From: Fusobacterium necrophorum subsp. necrophorum
GTDB lineage: Bacteria > Fusobacteriota > Fusobacteriia > Fusobacteriales > Fusobacteriaceae
Assembly (NCBI RefSeq): GCF_004006635.1
Contig: NZ_CP034842.1
Span: 1,798,001 to 1,862,000, forward strand
DNA length: 64,000 bases
Reading direction: 5' to 3'
Every line of letters starts with the position of its first letter. Position 1 is the stretch's first letter. A program made the position numbers and the translations under genes. The notes under the pieces were generated by a model, which saw only the letters and a list, made by a program, of their open reading frames with translations, searched no databases and had not been told where the DNA came from. This document shows positions 1-7,173 of the stretch, piece after piece.

Positions 1-2
1 AT

Positions 3-1154
3 AACAGAATTTTATTGTTTGATCCTTATAATGAAGATTATTCTGACCCGAATAAAGTTAGGTATAATCCTCTAATAGAAGTTAGAATTGGAACAAAAAA
101 TGAAATAGATGATGTTACTGTAATTGCAGAAATGCTGACAGCTCCTGAACTAGTAGAAAAAAAAGATCACTGGACAGAGAGTGCAAAAAATTTAGTTGTT
201 GGAGCAATATTACATTTATTGTATAAAGCGAAACAAGAAGACAGAGTAGCTACTTTAGGGGAAGTTTTTGATTTTTTGACTATGCCTGATGTATTAATGG
301 AAATTGCTAAAACCATAGATTTTTATCACGAATCTCCTAATTTTTTCAAAAAAATCTATGATGAAACCCAATTAATAGGAGTTCCTGAAGGAGTACACCC
401 ACTTGTTTATCGTTGGGCAAACGAAATGGCAAATAAACGAGAAGAAGAATTTTCAGATATTATGAGTACTGTATTAGAAAAAATAGGGATATTTAATAGT
501 CCTTTACTTAGGGAAGCAACAAAGTATTCTGATTTTAAGATGAAAGATTTAGCAAATGGAGATAGACCATACTCTTTATATTTAGTTATTCCTGAAGAAA
601 ATATTGCAACAGGAGGACTTATAATAAAGTTAATGACTACTTTATTTTTTACTAAGTTGACACCAAAAGATTTTGTAAATGAAAATAATAAATATAAAAC
701 AATGGCTATTCTTGATGAATTACCTCTTTTTAAATATATTCCAGCAGTTGAACGAGGTGCTGGAATTATTGCTGGAGCAAAAGTGAAATTGTTAGTCGTT
801 GGCCAAAGTTTAAGCCAATTTTATAAAATATATGGAAAAGAAAATGCCTTGTTAGATAATTTGGGAAATAGTGTGTTTTATTCTTCAGCAAAAACAGATT
901 ATGATACAGCTTCAAAAGTATCTAAATTATTAGGGAATAAAACAATAGAATATAGCAATTCTTCGGGATCAAGTATTTTTAGTAGTAGATGGAATAAAAC
1001 TACATCTAAAAGAGAATTAATGACACCTGATGAAGTTATTAATATGAACGAAACAAGAAATTTAATAATGTTAAGAGGAAATTTAAGAACCATCTATGGT
1101 AAAAAAATAATGTACTTTAAAGAAAAATATTTTATGAAAAAAACAAAAATGTAA
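3..1154 (+). CDS. virD4: VirD4/TraG type IV coupling protein, C-terminal part (partial)
   Basis: The reading frame is open from the first bases of the window, so the gene starts upstream; the TTG at 15 is unlikely to be the true start. The visible start (ILLFDPYNEDYSD...YNPL) matches the region after the Walker A motif in coupling proteins. A Walker B strand is seen at MAILDELPLF (bases about 703-732), followed by the GQSLSQFYKIYG segment typical of the TraG/VirD4 ATPase core. Coupling proteins are inner-membrane hexameric ATPases that recruit substrates to the T4SS channel. The N-terminal membrane segments and Walker A are outside the window. It lies just before the toxin cassettes, which supports a role as their receptor. 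Family assignment is firm; substrate choice is inferred. Confidence 0.88.
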   Translation, partial: NRILLFDPYNEDYSDPNKVRYNPLIEVRIGTKNEIDDVTVIAEMLTAPELVEKKDHWTESAKNLVVGAILHLLYKAKQEDRVATLGEVFDFLTMPDVLMEIAKTIDFYHESPNFFKKIYDETQLIGVPEGVHPLVYRWANEMANKREEEFSDIMSTVLEKIGIFNSPLLREATKYSDFKMKDLANGDRPYSLYLVIPEENIATGGLIIKLMTTLFFTKLTPKDFVNENNKYKTMAILDELPLFKYIPAVERGAGIIAGAKVKLLVVGQSLSQFYKIYGKENALLDNLGNSVFYSSAKTDYDTASKVSKLLGNKTIEYSNSSGSSIFSSRWNKTTSKRELMTPDEVINMNETRNLIMLRGNLRTIYGKKIMYFKEKYFMKKTKM

Positions 1155-1171
1155 TTAGAGAGGAGAAACAA

Positions 1172-2068
1172 ATGAGTAAAAAATTAATATTTCTTTTGCC
1201 TTTAATAAGTATTAATTTATGTGCTGAAGGATATTCTACAAATATGCCAGTTGAAGCAGACCCGGAAGAAATTTTTGAAGACTTACAAATAAAGGCAGTT
1301 GCTGGAATTTCTGAATATGAATTAAAAGAAAAAAATCAAATTACAGAAAATGCTGTTGAATTTTTTCAAAATGATAGAATATATTATATTTCAGCAGAAT
1401 ATAATCAATTACAGAAGAAAACAGAAAAAAAAGATTCTAAAAATAAAGAATTTAATTTTAGAGAAAAAAACAGAAATTTTCTAAATGCTCAACTTTTTTA
1501 TCAACCAAGTGATGAAAATTACTTAATAGGATATGAATATAAAGGAATTGAAAAATTAAAAAATTTACACTCATTGATAATAGGTTATACAACTAAAGAT
1601 AATCATTTCTTCATTAATCCTTACATAGAAGAAAATAAAACTGGAGTTAAAACTTATAAAAATAATGGAGAAAAAAAGAAAAAGAATATAGGAGGAGTAA
1701 ATTTACAAACCTATTTAAAAATGCCTGTTTCTTTTACAGATAGATTATATGGAACAGTAGATTTCAATTTTAAAGGAAGTGAAAAGAAAGAACTAGGTAT
1801 AGGACTTTATATGCCTTATAAAATGCAAATAACGGATTCAGCAAGTTTAGAATTAAATTTAAAAGTTAAATATTATAAAGAGGTAAATAATGAAAAAAAT
1901 TCCAAAGAAGATGAAAGTCAACGATTTGTTGCAAAAGTTGAACCTATTTATAATTTTACTGAAAATGTTTTTATAAGAAGTGAAGTAGGATATGTTGCAG
2001 CTAAAAAAGAAAAAGGAAATAAGAAAGATGAATTTTCAGTAGGAGTTGGAATAGGTTTTAAATTCTAA
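1172..2068 (+). CDS. Putative outer-membrane beta-barrel protein of the T4SS island
   Basis: The 298-residue protein has an N-terminal signal peptide (KKLIFLLPLISINLCA, likely cleaved after CA), then a charged segment, then alternating hydrophobic/polar strands rich in Tyr, Lys and Glu. It ends in GVGIGFKF, a C-terminal phenylalanine typical of the BAM recognition signal of outer-membrane barrels. A ribosome site GAGAGGAG precedes the ATG, and the gene follows virD4 by 17 bases, so the two are probably co-transcribed. I do not recognise a named family. It could be an outer-membrane component of the secretion channel or a surface protein involved in mating contact. Barrel topology is inferred from the pattern only. 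Confidence 0.55.
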   Translation: MSKKLIFLLPLISINLCAEGYSTNMPVEADPEEIFEDLQIKAVAGISEYELKEKNQITENAVEFFQNDRIYYISAEYNQLQKKTEKKDSKNKEFNFREKNRNFLNAQLFYQPSDENYLIGYEYKGIEKLKNLHSLIIGYTTKDNHFFINPYIEENKTGVKTYKNNGEKKKKNIGGVNLQTYLKMPVSFTDRLYGTVDFNFKGSEKKELGIGLYMPYKMQITDSASLELNLKVKYYKEVNNEKNSKEDESQRFVAKVEPIYNFTENVFIRSEVGYVAAKKEKGNKKDEFSVGVGIGFKF

Positions 2069-2082
2069 AAAAGAGATATAAA

Positions 2083-2193
2083 ATGACTGAAAAAGAAAGA
2101 AAAGAAATAGAAGATAAATTAGGACCTATTACAGAAGGTGATGAAGAGTTTTTTAAGAATGAAAATGTAGAGGGAGAAATTGTAGAAAAATGA
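2083..2193 (+). CDS. Small acidic ORF of unknown function
   Basis: A 36-codon ORF starting ATG ACT GAA directly after the putative barrel gene, with AAGAGATAT just upstream as a poor ribosome site. The product is strongly acidic (many Glu and Asp) with no membrane segment. It could be a real small protein, a leader, or the intact start of a gene whose remainder is the damaged frame that follows. No function can be assigned. Confidence 0.3.
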   Translation: MTEKERKEIEDKLGPITEGDEEFFKNENVEGEIVEK

Positions 2194-2203
2194 CCTCGTA
2201 TAA

Positions 2204-2416
2204 TCCTTTTTAAGGGCGAAAGGGATTTCTATTGAAAAATTCTTACTTTATGATAGGCAAACTAAAAAAACTTTCAATCCTGATGACATAAAAAATTTAT
2301 CTTTAAAGGAACAAATGGAATATAAAAATAAAAATGTATATCCAATGATAGAAGGTTTTTATATTTTTAATGATGCAGACAAGTTTTATCATTCAAAAAA
2401 CATATTTTTTGAATGA
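2204..2416 (+). pseudogene. Start-less gene remnant before the toxin array
   Basis: A frame open from 2204 to a TGA at 2414-2416 encodes about 70 residues of protein-like composition (IEKFLLYDRQTKKTFNPDD near its start, YPMIEGFYIFNDADKFYHS near its end) but has no ATG at its beginning and no good ribosome site. Its last codons form the right arm of a long hairpin. It looks like the C-terminal remnant of a gene truncated when the toxin array was assembled. No family is recognised. Confidence 0.35.
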
Positions 2417-2419
2417 TAA
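2386..2419 (+). terminator. Perfect 15-bp hairpin, probable terminator
   Basis: Arms 2386-2400 and 2405-2419 are perfect inverted repeats (TTATCATTCAAAAAA and its complement) around a CATA loop. The A-run and T-run inside the arms make it potentially bidirectional. It separates the virD4-barrel genes from the first toxin cassette. Confidence 0.6.
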
Positions 2420-2500
2420 CTTCCTCAATAAATTTTCAATAGAAAATTTCAACAAAAAACCATTCAAAATTATAAAAAACTAAGATTTTTGAATGAAATT

Positions 2501-2509
2501 TGATATAAT
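2501..2509 (+). promoter_or_regulatory. Extended -10 element upstream of the first Fic cassette
   Basis: TGATATAAT fits an extended -10 (TGnTATAAT) and sits 43 bases upstream of the antitoxin ATG at 2552. The -35 region is weak. Lying after the terminator hairpin, it would let the antitoxin-Fic pair be transcribed independently. Confidence 0.45.
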
Positions 2510-2551
2510 AAAATTAAGAAAATACTATGACAAAATGAAGGAGGGTTTATT

Positions 2552-2725
2552 ATGATAGATAGAACTAAATTAAGTCCTATAATCAGGGAAACTATTGTTG
2601 TTACAGAAGCTGAATGTGGGAAAATGTCAGAGGAAGATATTGAATATTTAATCAAAAATGAAAAAGGAGAAATCTCATACCAAGAAATTTTAAAAACATT
2701 GAAAGACAAATATGGGGTGAAATAA
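2552..2725 (+). CDS. VbhA-like Fic antitoxin
   Basis: This 57-residue protein matches the layout of VbhA-family antitoxins: an N-terminal helix containing VVTEAECG where the family carries its inhibitory helix, then MSEEDIEYLI, then the recognisable ending KGEISYQEILKTLKDKYG. In class I Fic systems the antitoxin helix puts a Glu into the Fic ATP site and blocks AMP transfer. The exact (S/T)xxxE(G/N) pattern is not clean here. AAGGAGG precedes the ATG at 2552, and only one base separates the stop from the Fic start, so the pair is translationally coupled. This ORF is too short for a casual scan but is well supported by context. Confidence 0.75.
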   Translation: MIDRTKLSPIIRETIVVTEAECGKMSEEDIEYLIKNEKGEISYQEILKTLKDKYGVK

Positions 2726-2726
2726 T

Positions 2727-3398
2727 ATGAATGATAAATATCTTTACCCAGGAACAGATGTTCTTATCAATAAGTTTAATATAAAAAATTCTGAAGAATT
2801 AGTAGAAGTGGAAAGAAGATTGACTTCTTTGAATTATCAAAATATCAGTGAAGGAAGAATAAAAATAAAAAAAACTTTTGATTATAAACACTTAAAGTCT
2901 TTACATAAAGAATTATTTAAAGACATTTATGATTGGGCTGGAAAAGAAAGAACAGTAGATATTTCAAAACCAGGTACTTTATTTTGTAGAGCTATATTTA
3001 TTGAAGAAGAAGCAAAAAGAATTTTTAATAGTTTAAAAAAAGATAATTTTTTAAAAGATATAAAAGATAAAACAGAATTTTCTGAAAAGTTGGGACAAGT
3101 TTTTTTGGATATTAATATGTTACATCCATTTAGAGAAGGTAATGGCAGAAGTCAACGACTTTTTATAAGTGATTTAGCAAAAGAGAATGGATATAGACTG
3201 GAATGGGAAAATATCTCTAAAGAAACTATGATTCAAATGTCAAGAAATGATAATGTGAAAGAAGTTGCAAAAATTTTTAAAGAAAATTTAAAAGAAATCA
3301 ATCAAGCCTTAGAAAAAAAGAATCCCCTAGTTGAAAAAATTCAAGCTAAGAGAGAAAATAAAGAACAAAATACATACAAAGGATTAACAAAAAAATAA
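2727..3398 (+). CDS. Canonical Fic AMP-transferase toxin with T4SS-type tail
   Basis: The 223-residue Fic-domain protein has the full catalytic motif HPFREGNGRSQR with His at about residue 133, so nucleotidyl transfer from ATP to a target hydroxyl is expected. The segment before it (HLKSLHKELFKDIYDWAG) is the usual Fic fold core, and GTLFC is the target-binding flap region. Residues from about 200 leave the Fic fold and form the tail NPLVEKIQAKRENKEQN ending in TKK. That tail recurs in the other five toxins of this island. Bartonella VbhT is a known precedent of a Fic toxin on a conjugation T4SS with a VbhA antitoxin. Activity is predicted from an intact motif; secretion is inferred. Confidence 0.88.
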   Translation: MNDKYLYPGTDVLINKFNIKNSEELVEVERRLTSLNYQNISEGRIKIKKTFDYKHLKSLHKELFKDIYDWAGKERTVDISKPGTLFCRAIFIEEEAKRIFNSLKKDNFLKDIKDKTEFSEKLGQVFLDINMLHPFREGNGRSQRLFISDLAKENGYRLEWENISKETMIQMSRNDNVKEVAKIFKENLKEINQALEKKNPLVEKIQAKRENKEQNTYKGLTKK

Positions 3399-3421
3399 CT
3401 TTATGTACAGTGTACATAAAA
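3399..3421. repeat. Cassette-boundary palindrome, copy 1
   Basis: TTTATGTAC at 3400-3408 and GTACATAAA at 3412-3420 are perfect inverted arms around AGT. The copy begins at the stop codon of the Fic gene and ends a few bases before the ribosome site of the next gene. An ATG inside it (3403) is in frame with the next gene but is an unlikely start. No T-run follows, so it is not a standard intrinsic terminator. Confidence 0.85.
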
Positions 3422-3438
3422 TTGAGAAGGAGGAAATT

Positions 3439-3651
3439 ATGGAAAACAAAAATGAAAAATTAGAAAATGTAATAGAAAAAGAATTAGAAAATGGGAATTT
3501 GTATGAATTATTTTTGACACTAAATTTAGGTAAATTTGACAAGTTAATATTGACAGCTAAAACACAAAAAGAGGTAGATTTTTATAATAAGCTGTATGAA
3601 ATAGCATTGCAAACAAAGCAGGCAGAATTAATTGAAAAAGGAGTTTTCTAA
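3439..3651 (+). CDS. Small acidic antitoxin partner of the zeta-like kinase
   Basis: The start at 3439 is chosen because AGAAGGAGG precedes it; an in-frame ATG at 3403 lies inside the palindrome. The 70-residue product is helical and acidic (NEKLENVIEKELENGNLYEL) with no recognised domain. Its TAA overlaps the ATG of the next gene by one base (TAATG), a layout typical of antitoxin-toxin pairs. In zeta systems the partner epsilon blocks the ATP site, but I see no clear sequence likeness to epsilon. The antitoxin role is inferred from size, order and coupling. Confidence 0.6.
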   Translation: MENKNEKLENVIEKELENGNLYELFLTLNLGKFDKLILTAKTQKEVDFYNKLYEIALQTKQAELIEKGVF

Positions 3652-4370
3652 TGTCTAAGGATTTATATATTTTTGCAGGAGTTAATGGTGCTGGGAAATC
3701 TACATTATATAATTCTCACATAGATGATGAAGGAATAAAAAATAGTGTAAGAATTAATACAGATGAAATTGTTCGTACCTTTGGAGATTGGAGAAATAAT
3801 GTAGATCAAATAAAAGCTGGGAAAATAGCAATTAAATTAAAGAATGAATGTTTTAACAAAGAAAAGTCTTTCAATGAAGAAACAACTTTAACCGGAAAAA
3901 CTATTTTAAAAACGATAGAGAAAGCAAAAGAGTTGGGATATAAAATACATTTGTTTTATGTGGGAGTTAATAATCCTGAGATTGCAAAAGAAAGAGTAAA
4001 AAACAGGGTTTTAAGGGGGGGACATAATATTGAGCCTGAAATAATAGAAAAGCGATATTATGAATCTCTTGAAAATTTAAAAAAGATTATATCAAAATGT
4101 GATTATGTAAAGATTTATGATAATACTAGTATGTATAAAAACATTTTTTCTTCTATTGATAATAAAATAACAAAAAATAATACAGAACTACCAGAATGGT
4201 CAAAAGAAGCGATCAAAGAAAAAATAAATAGTATTAATAGGAGCAATAGTGATTTATTCAAAAAAGAAGAAAACGAAATAAAAAAAGTAGAAAAAATACA
4301 AAATCCATTAGTAGAAAAAATTTTGAAAAGAAGAGAAAATCAAAATAATGATAAAGGATTAAAAAAATGA
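3651..4370 (+). CDS. Zeta-toxin-like P-loop kinase with T4SS-type tail
   Basis: The 239-residue protein opens with LYIFAGVNGAGKST, a Walker A motif at about residues 8-17, and continues with RINTDEI and FNEETTLTG, the substrate-binding region of zeta-type kinases. RVKNRVLRGGHNI matches the Arg-rich lid. Zeta toxins phosphorylate UDP-GlcNAc or related sugars and block cell-wall synthesis; the exact substrate here is unknown. Past residue about 205 the protein changes to a charged linker and the tail NPLVEKILKRRENQNND ending in LKK, shared with the Fic and type III toxins of this island. It is coupled to the small gene before it. Confidence 0.82.
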   Translation: MSKDLYIFAGVNGAGKSTLYNSHIDDEGIKNSVRINTDEIVRTFGDWRNNVDQIKAGKIAIKLKNECFNKEKSFNEETTLTGKTILKTIEKAKELGYKIHLFYVGVNNPEIAKERVKNRVLRGGHNIEPEIIEKRYYESLENLKKIISKCDYVKIYDNTSMYKNIFSSIDNKITKNNTELPEWSKEAIKEKINSINRSNSDLFKKEENEIKKVEKIQNPLVEKILKRRENQNNDKGLKK

Positions 4371-4393
4371 CCTTATGTACGCTGTACATAAAG
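4371..4393. repeat. Cassette-boundary palindrome, copy 2
   Basis: Arms TTATGTAC (4373-4380) and GTACATAA (4384-4391) around GCT, immediately after the stop of the kinase gene. Copy 3 at 5384 has the same 23 bases, and the following leader of about 55 bases is also nearly identical, so copies 2 and 3 belong to a duplicated cassette. Confidence 0.85.
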
Positions 4394-4448
4394 TTTGAAA
4401 TATGTATATTCTAACATTAAGCTTTTTCAAGATAAAAAGGAGGTTTCA

Positions 4449-4673
4449 ATGAAAACAATAGAAGAAATTAAATGGTGTGAACAATTTAAAGGAAAAGAAA
4501 AGTTGGAGTATGCTTCTTGGGAGAAAGGAAAAGCGATTGCTCTTTCTAATGGAGATCCCGTTAATTCTGAAATTATAGAATTAATGAATGATTTCCAAAT
4601 TGCTGTTTGGGAAGGAAAAATTACAGAAGAAGAAAGAGAAAAATTAATTTTGTCAATTTTTAAAAAAAATTAA
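4449..4673 (+). CDS. VbhA-like antitoxin for the second Fic protein
   Basis: I take the ATG at 4449, preceded by AAAGGAGG; earlier in-frame starts fall in the leader. The 74-residue product has the VbhA-family layout: KAIALSNGD as the helix region, then NSEIIELMNDF, then WEGKITEEEREKLI. Where typical class I antitoxins have Glu-Gly in the inhibitory motif, this one has Asn-Gly, paralleling the atypical motif of its partner Fic. It lies 14 bases upstream of that Fic gene, as in the third cassette. The paralogue at 5462 shares MKTIEEIKWCE. The antitoxin role is inferred from family layout and position. Confidence 0.65.
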   Translation: MKTIEEIKWCEQFKGKEKLEYASWEKGKAIALSNGDPVNSEIIELMNDFQIAVWEGKITEEEREKLILSIFKKN

Positions 4674-4687
4674 AAAGGAAAAACTAT

Positions 4688-5383
4688 ATGAATGATGATA
4701 TTTTAAAGTTGTGGAAAAAAATTGATAAAAAAGAACCAGTAATTCAAGAAAAAGACTTTGATAATTTTGCATTTTCCATTGTGAGTAAGGAAATCAAGAA
4801 TATTATAATGAATTTTAATAAAGAAGAAATTTTAGATTATAATTTCTATGTAAATTTGCATCAGAAACTATTTCATAAAGTTTATCCAGAAATTGCTGGA
4901 GAGGTTAGAATGTCAGGAACAATTCAAAAAAGTGAACCACTATTAAATGGAAAATCTATACAATATGCAACCGGGAAAGAACTGCTTTTTGAAGGAAAAA
5001 ATTTTATTGATAAGTTCGAAACTGAATTAAAAGAACAAAGAATTAATAAAAGAGAACAAATAACATTTTTTATTGAAAAGATAAGAAGTATATGGCAAAA
5101 GCATTATTTTTTTGAAGGGAATACTAGAACAACAGCTCTATATACAGATTTAATGGCTATTAAATATGACATCCCTTTTCAAGTGACAAGAGGAAATATT
5201 AGTGAATTAAGAAATGGATTTGTATTAGCTACTGCAAAAAATGAATATAGTAAATTATACAGCTATTTTAATAATAATATTAGAGAAGAACAAAAAAAGA
5301 ATCTAGGGGAAAATTTTTTAGTAGAAAAAATTTTGAAAAAAAGAGAAAATCAAAATAATAATGATAAAGGATTAAAAAAATGA
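4688..5383 (+). CDS. Doc-like Fic protein (EGNTR variant) with T4SS-type tail
   Basis: The 231-residue protein has a Fic core with motif HYFFEGNTRTTAL, His at about residue 139. Compared with HxFx(D/E)GN(G/K)RxxR, the Gly/Lys is Thr and the last Arg is Ala, as in Doc-like members. Such changes alter how ATP phosphates are held; Doc itself phosphorylates EF-Tu, so the reaction here may be phosphorylation or another transfer rather than AMPylation. The N-terminal part (NFYVNLHQKLFHKVYPEIAG) resembles the common Fic helix pair. The C-terminus carries FLVEKILKKRENQNNND and ends in LKK, the shared tail. It pairs with the preceding VbhA-like gene. Confidence 0.78.
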   Translation: MNDDILKLWKKIDKKEPVIQEKDFDNFAFSIVSKEIKNIIMNFNKEEILDYNFYVNLHQKLFHKVYPEIAGEVRMSGTIQKSEPLLNGKSIQYATGKELLFEGKNFIDKFETELKEQRINKREQITFFIEKIRSIWQKHYFFEGNTRTTALYTDLMAIKYDIPFQVTRGNISELRNGFVLATAKNEYSKLYSYFNNNIREEQKKNLGENFLVEKILKKRENQNNNDKGLKK

Positions 5384-5406
5384 CCTTATGTACGCTGTAC
5401 ATAAAG
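5384..5406. repeat. Cassette-boundary palindrome, copy 3
   Basis: Identical over 23 bases to copy 2 and again directly after a toxin stop codon. The following leader (about 5407-5461) repeats that of the second cassette with few changes, showing that palindrome and leader move or duplicate with the cassette. Confidence 0.85.
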
Positions 5407-5461
5407 TTTGAAATATGTATATTGTAACATTAAGCTTTTTCAAGATAAAAAGGAGGTTTCA

Positions 5462-5686
5462 ATGAAAACGATAGAAGAAATTAAATGGTGTGAAAAATAC
5501 AAAGGAAAAGAACGAGAAGAATATGAATTAAACCAATTTGCTCAAGGGATTGCTCTATGTAATGGAGATTATGTTCCTCAAGATTTTATTGATTTATGCA
5601 ATAATTTGCAAATACAAGTATGGGAAGGGAAAATTAGCGAGGAAGAAATGGATAAATACATTGAAAAAATTTTATCAGAGGAATAG
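5462..5686 (+). CDS. VbhA-like antitoxin for the third Fic protein
   Basis: The ATG at 5462 follows AAAGGAGG. The 74-residue product begins MKTIEEIKWCEKYKGK, close to its paralogue at 4449, and carries AQGIALCNGD, DFIDLCNNLQIQ and WEGKISEEEMDKYI in the same order. The antitoxin helix again has Asn-Gly rather than Glu-Gly. Sequence divergence between the two antitoxins is concentrated in the middle, which fits co-evolution with different Fic partners. The stop lies two bases before the partner ATG. Function is inferred from family and context. Confidence 0.65.
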   Translation: MKTIEEIKWCEKYKGKEREEYELNQFAQGIALCNGDYVPQDFIDLCNNLQIQVWEGKISEEEMDKYIEKILSEE

Positions 5687-5688
5687 TT

Positions 5689-6408
5689 ATGGATAAGCAA
5701 ACAGAAGAATTATTTAAAAAATTAGATGCAATGTATTATTTAAATAAGAAACCAAAAGAACAAAATTTTAAAGAAGAAAAAAACAATTATTATAAAATAC
5801 GCAAAAAAGTTAAGGAAATAAAAAAAGAAATAAAAAATTTATTGAAAAATAATAGAGAAGAACTAAAATTAAATTATAATTTTTATATGAAACTACACAA
5901 AAAACTTTTCGAGGAAATATATCCAGAGATATCTGGTAAATTGAGAGATGTAAATGTGATAAAAAGAGAAGATATTTTAAATGGGCAATCTGTAAAGTAC
6001 GGAACTTCTTTAGAGTTACGAATGGAAGGAAAAAGCTTCTTGGATAATTTTGAAAATAAAATACTAAAAGCTCCTCAAACCCAAAAGAAAGAAACTTTAA
6101 TAAAAAACACAATTGAATTATGGAGAAAACATTATTTTTTTGAAGGAAATACAAGAACAACAGCCTTGTTTATAGATATTGTGGCTTTAAAGCATAATAT
6201 TGAAATAAATTTAATGAACAAAGAACTTAAAAATTTTAGAAACAGTTTAGTATTAGCTACTGAGAATAAAAATTTCAATATGTTAAATGGGTATTTTTAT
6301 GATTCAAAAATTACTCAAAAAGAAAAGAATAATCCTTTAGTTGAAAAAATTCAGTCTAAGAGAGAAAATAAAGAACAAAATATATATAAAGGATTAACAA
6401 GAAAATAA
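5689..6408 (+). CDS. Doc-like Fic protein (EGNTR variant), paralogue, with T4SS-type tail
   Basis: The 239-residue protein has motif HYFFEGNTRTTAL with His at about residue 148, the same variant as the protein at 4688. The N-terminus is longer and very Lys-rich (residues about 20-55), and the two paralogues diverge widely outside the motif and the LHKKLFEEIYPEISG region. The end is NPLVEKIQSKRENKEQN then LTRK, almost the tail of the canonical Fic at 2727 rather than that of its nearest paralogue. That mosaic suggests exchange of 3' ends between cassettes. The reaction and target are unknown. Confidence 0.78.
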   Translation: MDKQTEELFKKLDAMYYLNKKPKEQNFKEEKNNYYKIRKKVKEIKKEIKNLLKNNREELKLNYNFYMKLHKKLFEEIYPEISGKLRDVNVIKREDILNGQSVKYGTSLELRMEGKSFLDNFENKILKAPQTQKKETLIKNTIELWRKHYFFEGNTRTTALFIDIVALKHNIEINLMNKELKNFRNSLVLATENKNFNMLNGYFYDSKITQKEKNNPLVEKIQSKRENKEQNIYKGLTRK

Positions 6409-6431
6409 CTTTATGTATACTGTACATAAAG
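6409..6431. repeat. Cassette-boundary palindrome, copy 4
   Basis: CTTTATGTA and TGTACATAAAG halves with an altered centre (TAC), directly after the third Fic stop and about 30 bases before the serine recombinase gene. One arm has diverged slightly from the consensus. Confidence 0.75.
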
Positions 6432-6461
6432 TTTAACAAAAATTTGAATAGAGTAAATAAA

Positions 6462-7168
6462 ATGAAAAAATATGGATATATTAGAGTTTCAAGTAATACT
6501 CAAGATGAAACAAGACAGCGAAAAGCAATGCTAAAAAAATTTGTTTTACCTGAAAATATTTTTTTAGATAGAGCTTCGGGGAAAAATTTTATAGGTCGTT
6601 CAGAATGGGCAAAAATGCTAGCTAAAGTTGTAATAGGAGATGTCATAGTTATAAAAGAATTGGATCGATTAGGAAGAAACAACAATAAAATTAAAGAAAA
6701 TTATAAGCTTATAAAAGATAAAGGAGTTTTCTTAGAATTTATTGACGAACCTATTTTAAATACTTATGGAAAATCAACTCTTGAAATAGAATTAATTCAG
6801 CCACTTGTATTACATTTGCTTGGATAATTACTGAAAAGGAAAGAGAGAAAATTCTGAAAAGGCAGAAAGAAGCATATTCATCTTTAAATAAGAATAAAAA
6901 AGGAAGGCTTATATCACGAAAAAAAGAAAAGAAAGAGAAAAACTATAGAAGAACAGATATTAGAATTAGAATGAAAGCAAAAAGATTTAAAAAAATTATG
7001 GATAGCGAATATAATGAATTATTTAAACAATTCTTTGATTTTATAAAAGGAGATATTTCTTTAAAAAATAAATTAAAAAACAATATAAGTAATAAGAAAT
7101 TTAAAGAAGATGTAAGAAAATTTTTGAAAGAGTATATTATTAAAGAGAATCCAAAAAATAAGGAGTAA
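6462..7168 (+). pseudogene. Serine recombinase (resolvase/invertase), frameshifted
   Basis: The first part, from ATG 6462, reads KYGYIRVSSNTQDETRQ with the catalytic Ser in RVSS, then DRASGKNF and VIKELDRLGRNN, all hallmarks of small serine recombinases. The frame ends at 6827 after QPLVLHLLG. One base further on, the next frame reads AWIITEKEREKILKRQKEA, exactly the continuation expected (the long E helix), and runs to a stop at 7168. A one-base loss near 6814-6822 explains it. The C-terminal part is Lys-rich and ends shortly before virB11. The gene is either inactivated or the base is a sequencing error. Position next to the palindromes makes it a candidate for cassette recombination. Confidence 0.8.
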
Positions 7169-7173
7169 AAAAA

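Noticed and set aside
2470-2709. Minus-strand 79-codon ORF
   Set aside because: It overlaps the VbhA-like antitoxin gene on the plus strand, which has a ribosome site, family match and coupling to the Fic gene.
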